A stretch of 64,000 bases of DNA, taken from NCBI GenBank assembly GCA_017303615.1, contig JAFLCK010000015.1:62001-126000 (forward strand). The letters are read 5' to 3'. The translations under genes and the position numbers were made by a program. The notes under the pieces are model-generated. The model saw only the letters and a program-made list of their open reading frames with translations, was not told the DNA's origin and ran no database searches. Shown piece after piece: positions 61,499 through 64,000 of the stretch; within the stretch, counting starts at the first letter, position 1, and each line of letters opens with the position of its first letter. Origin of the DNA: Obscuribacter phosphatis_A (GTDB taxonomy: Bacteria > Cyanobacteriota > Vampirovibrionia > Obscuribacterales > Obscuribacteraceae).

Positions 61499-62698
61499 AT
61501 GCTGAAAGTTATCTATGCCCGACTATCTAAAGCAGCCGGTTCATTCTGGGCTCTCTCTCTGGGTTCGCTTCTCTTCTGTTCATTCAGTTGGGTTGCCGCT
61601 AGACCCGGTACGGCGCCGGAGATAGAGCAGTCGGCGTCTGCAGATAAAGACGACTATTTTTATCTGCCCAGTAAGACTTATAAAGCCGCCTTTCCTACTT
61701 TAGACAGCCAAGCCGGTGAGAAAGTCTTCAGAAGCCGCGGATGTATGAATTGTCATTCTCTCTTTGATGGGAGCAAGTTAAAGGGTGGCAAGATAGGACC
61801 AATGTTGTCAGGCATAGGGGCTCATTTGACTGGTGATCAAATAATCGCTCGCATTTCGGAAAAGCGAGAGCATACTCTCATGGAAAGTATTCAAATGAGT
61901 CATGTATTGCTGAGTTCAGCCGATGCCCGCTTAATTGCTTCTTACTTGCTCACCTTGCCCGAGCCGGACCGCGAACTATTGGTGCAGTCACATTTACCAG
62001 CTAAATCTTCAGGAGATAAAGCTTCAGGTAATTCAAAAAACAGCTCAACAGGCAAGATTTCAGATAAGTCAGCTTCAGATAAGTCTTTGGTGGGGTCTCA
62101 AGAGCGGTCTTCGCCGATGCAAGCTAAAGTTACTGCTCAATCAATTGAAAAGGGAGCCAAGCTTTTCTTTGAGAAAGGCTGTATGGCTTGTCATAGCGTG
62201 GAGGGCAGAGGCGGAAGGTTCGCGCCGCCCCTGGACGGGGTGTCTAAGTTGGGACGGAGCCTTATCGAGCAGAAGATAGGAGCAGGAGCGAATTTGACCA
62301 AAGCCAGCAAAGCTGGCTTGGTGAAAATGCCTGCTTTTGCCTTGAAGACCGATGAACTGAAATCATTGACCGACTATCTTATTTCTTTGCCGCCGTTAGA
62401 GTATCAAGCGGCGCCTCAATCAAAGAAGTCGGAAGAAGGGCGGGCTCTTTTTGCTAAATATCAATGCAGTGGCTGTCATGCCATTTCTGGTGGTGACAGC
62501 AAGCTGGGACCGACTCTTGCCGGTATAGGCGGGCACAGGGGGCGGCAGTGGCTTACTTTTCGCTTGCTCAGTCCGGAAGAACAAAGTAAGCAGTTCCCTG
62601 AGATTTTCGGCAGTGGCAGGGCTGCTGCCTTGATGCCGCACCAAGCCATATCTAAAGATGAAGCAGAAAAGATAGTCGATTATCTCTTCACTCTCTAG
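61499..62698 (+). CDS. Secreted triheme c-type cytochrome
   Basis: 399 residues. Signal peptide 1-35 (LGSLLFCSFSWVAARP). Three cytochrome c domains, each with a CxxCH motif: GCMNCHS (about residue 81), GCMACHS (about 231) and QCSGCHA (about 325). Ser-rich linker 160-200 joins the first and second. Carries electrons in the periplasm; an acceptor complex is not in the window. Divergent from the exported methyltransferase. Confidence 0.92.
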   Translation: MLKVIYARLSKAAGSFWALSLGSLLFCSFSWVAARPGTAPEIEQSASADKDDYFYLPSKTYKAAFPTLDSQAGEKVFRSRGCMNCHSLFDGSKLKGGKIGPMLSGIGAHLTGDQIIARISEKREHTLMESIQMSHVLLSSADARLIASYLLTLPEPDRELLVQSHLPAKSSGDKASGNSKNSSTGKISDKSASDKSLVGSQERSSPMQAKVTAQSIEKGAKLFFEKGCMACHSVEGRGGRFAPPLDGVSKLGRSLIEQKIGAGANLTKASKAGLVKMPAFALKTDELKSLTDYLISLPPLEYQAAPQSKKSEEGRALFAKYQCSGCHAISGGDSKLGPTLAGIGGHRGRQWLTFRLLSPEEQSKQFPEIFGSGRAAALMPHQAISKDEAEKIVDYLFTL

Positions 62699-62709
62699 CT
62701 AATTGCAGA

Positions 62710-63465
62710 CTATTTCTTTTCTTTGTCGTCGAGCAGCATGGGCACATTGTCATCTACAACTTCGGCGTCGATAGCATCATCAGCCGAGTTTTGAACAATT
62801 AGCTTGGGCTTGCCTTCGTCTTTAGATTCAACTTTGGCTTTGAGTAAGGCTAGCTCTTGGTCGACCTCGCTCAGCTGGTCAAGGGCTTTCAGCTGTTCCA
62901 TATTGGTTGAAATGCCTCGCATTTCCTGCAGGGCTTCATTCTTAATTTCTTTAGCCCTGATTTTTTCTTCCCATTTGTCCATGCTTGAGGTGCCTGTGCC
63001 GCTAGCCAGCTCATTGGCTTTAGCGATGGCATCCGAACCTTTCGACCGCGCTTGCATGGCTTGCTTCTTGCGCTGGAAATCTTTTTGCTGCAGTTCCAAT
63101 TCACCATAACGGCGCTTCAGATCGGCTGAGGCTTTCTTTTGCTCTGTGAGCTGGGCTGTGAGACTTTCTTGATGTTTGGTCAACTCGACCTTCTTCAAGA
63201 TACATTGTCTGGCTACTTCATCGTTGTTTTGCCCGACTGCCAAGGCGGCACGTTTTTCCCAGCTTTGCTTTTCTTCTTCCGCTTTCTTGAGCTGCTGTTC
63301 CAGCATCTTTTCATTAGTTATAGAAGCGGTGAGAGCCTCTTGTACTTTCTTCACACTCGAATCCAGTTCCATCTGGGCTTGCTCAGCCAGAATCTCCGGT
63401 GTTTCCATCTTGCTGACACCGGCATTGAACATGGCTTTGAATATATTCATGAGGCGGTCGAACAC
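62710..63465 (-). CDS. PspA/Vipp1 (IM30) family protein
   Basis: 251 residues, mostly coiled coil. Start MFDRLMNIFKAMFNAGVSKME matches the PspA amphipathic helix (two segments, residues 1-20). Central coiled coil 25-215; the C-terminal tail is acidic. Helps maintain membrane integrity, and in cyanobacteria Vipp1 supports thylakoids. Adjacent to PPK2; no pspB/pspC is seen. Confidence 0.93.
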   Translation of the reverse strand: MFDRLMNIFKAMFNAGVSKMETPEILAEQAQMELDSSVKKVQEALTASITNEKMLEQQLKKAEEEKQSWEKRAALAVGQNNDEVARQCILKKVELTKHQESLTAQLTEQKKASADLKRRYGELELQQKDFQRKKQAMQARSKGSDAIAKANELASGTGTSSMDKWEEKIRAKEIKNEALQEMRGISTNMEQLKALDQLSEVDQELALLKAKVESKDEGKPKLIVQNSADDAIDAEVVDDNVPMLLDDKEKK

Positions 63466-63477
63466 AATCCTTCTCCT

Positions 63478-64000
63478 TTATTTCTTCTCCGACTGGAGCA
63501 TCAATTTTGCTTTCTCTAAGTTCTTGAGCTGATCCTTCTCCAACTGTGGATATCTGAGATCAAGTTTTTCCAGGGTTTTAACTATGGCTGCAATAACAAC
63601 CAAGCGTGTGAACCACTTATTGTCGGCCGGCACGATATACCAGGGTGCCTCTGCGCTTGCGGTTCCGGCAATCGCCTCTTGATAGGCTTTAGCGTAGTCC
63701 TTCCAGTATCCTCTCTCTTCGACGTCGGCGGAGGAGAATTTCCAATTCTTTTCAGGCACATCGATGCGGGCGAGAAACCGTTTCTTTTGTTCTTGCTTAC
63801 TGAGATTGAGATAGAACTTGAGGACAACAACACCATTGCGACTCAAATAACGTTCGAAGGCTTTTATGTCTTGCAGTCTCTCATCCCAAATTTTCTTTGT
63901 TATCAGTCGCTCGGGGATTTTTTCCTTTTGCAAAAGTTGATCATGCACCCGAACCACCAAAACTTCTTCATAATAAGAGCGATTGAAAATACCAATTCTG
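63478..64000 (-). CDS. Polyphosphate kinase 2 family, 5' end outside window
   Basis: 174 codons visible, open to the window edge; the start is not seen. The PPK2 fold is clear: IGIFNRSYYEEVLVVRVH, AFERYLSRNGVVVLKFYLNLSKQEQKKRF (residue parts), DVPEKNWKFSSADVEERGYW, and WYIVPADNKWFTRL. Transfers phosphate between polyphosphate and nucleoside phosphates. Next to the PspA gene with 12 bases between and co-transcribed. Confidence 0.93.
   Translation of the reverse strand, partial: RIGIFNRSYYEEVLVVRVHDQLLQKEKIPERLITKKIWDERLQDIKAFERYLSRNGVVVLKFYLNLSKQEQKKRFLARIDVPEKNWKFSSADVEERGYWKDYAKAYQEAIAGTASAEAPWYIVPADNKWFTRLVVIAAIVKTLEKLDLRYPQLEKDQLKNLEKAKLMLQSEKK

Overview
The window is about 64 kb of chromosome from a bacterium of roughly 50% GC, densely packed with short operons on both strands. 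No insertion sequence, phage gene, plasmid gene or CRISPR array was seen. The mix of genes suggests a non-photosynthetic relative of the Cyanobacteria (Vampirovibrionia/Melainabacteria, perhaps Obscuribacterales): secreted TPR-caspase proteins, many TPR proteins, a DUF212 membrane protein, a heptose kinase of lipopolysaccharide synthesis, outer-membrane-barrel features, PspA/Vipp1 and PPK2. This placement is inference; no 16S rRNA gene is present to settle it.

Layout. 1-3.8 kb: 5'-extended heptose-7-phosphate kinase (cut by the window edge), a secreted repeat protein, a TauE-type permease. 3.9-8 kb: slipin, rsmB-fmt, a lone PotB-like permease. 8-11.1 kb: a lipoprotein pair and oligopeptide permeases (DppB/DppC type). 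11.2-12.1 kb: tRNA-Cys, tRNA-Val and a tandem array of terminator-like hairpins. 12.1-15.5 kb: the str operon rpsL-rpsG-fusA (no tuf). 15.6-20.6 kb: GNAT enzyme, smpB, a GHL10-like hydrolase, a TPR/zinc/SAF protein, then a second tandem hairpin array. 20.8-25.2 kb: a tandem ribbon-helix-helix protein and a tight operon of acyl-CoA dehydrogenase, membrane protein, prenyl synthase and DUF212. 25.3-31.3 kb: two overlapping LD-carboxypeptidase-family genes, then oppD-nnr-TPR lipoprotein. 31.3-39.7 kb: phosphatase, channel-like TrkA protein, divergent HypD, Yip1-like membrane protein, DUF4239 protein, Fur/Zur with MerC-like transporter. 39.9-50.1 kb: tRNA-Val followed by an accessory-looking run: PH/Clp-N-like protein, baeRF-like protein, 1.1 kDa-class (about 1,100 residue) MORN/HEAT-like protein, TPR-caspase, small proteins and an unusual receiver-domain protein. 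50.1-64 kb: CorA, DEAD helicase, a winged-helix/kinase fusion, trhO, TPR protein, barrel protein, degenerate GGDEF protein, second caspase, Usp, exported methyltransferase, triheme cytochrome, PspA, PPK2.

The most interesting points are a HypD homologue that has kept its four [4Fe-4S] cysteines but lost the thiols that carry the Fe(CN)2CO unit; a tandem LD-carboxypeptidase pair whose second copy has lost all three catalytic residues; the 40-48 kb cluster; a recurrent extended -10 promoter sitting 6-8 bases upstream of start codons, implying leaderless mRNAs; and two arrays of 38-40 bp hairpin repeats, both at convergent gene ends.
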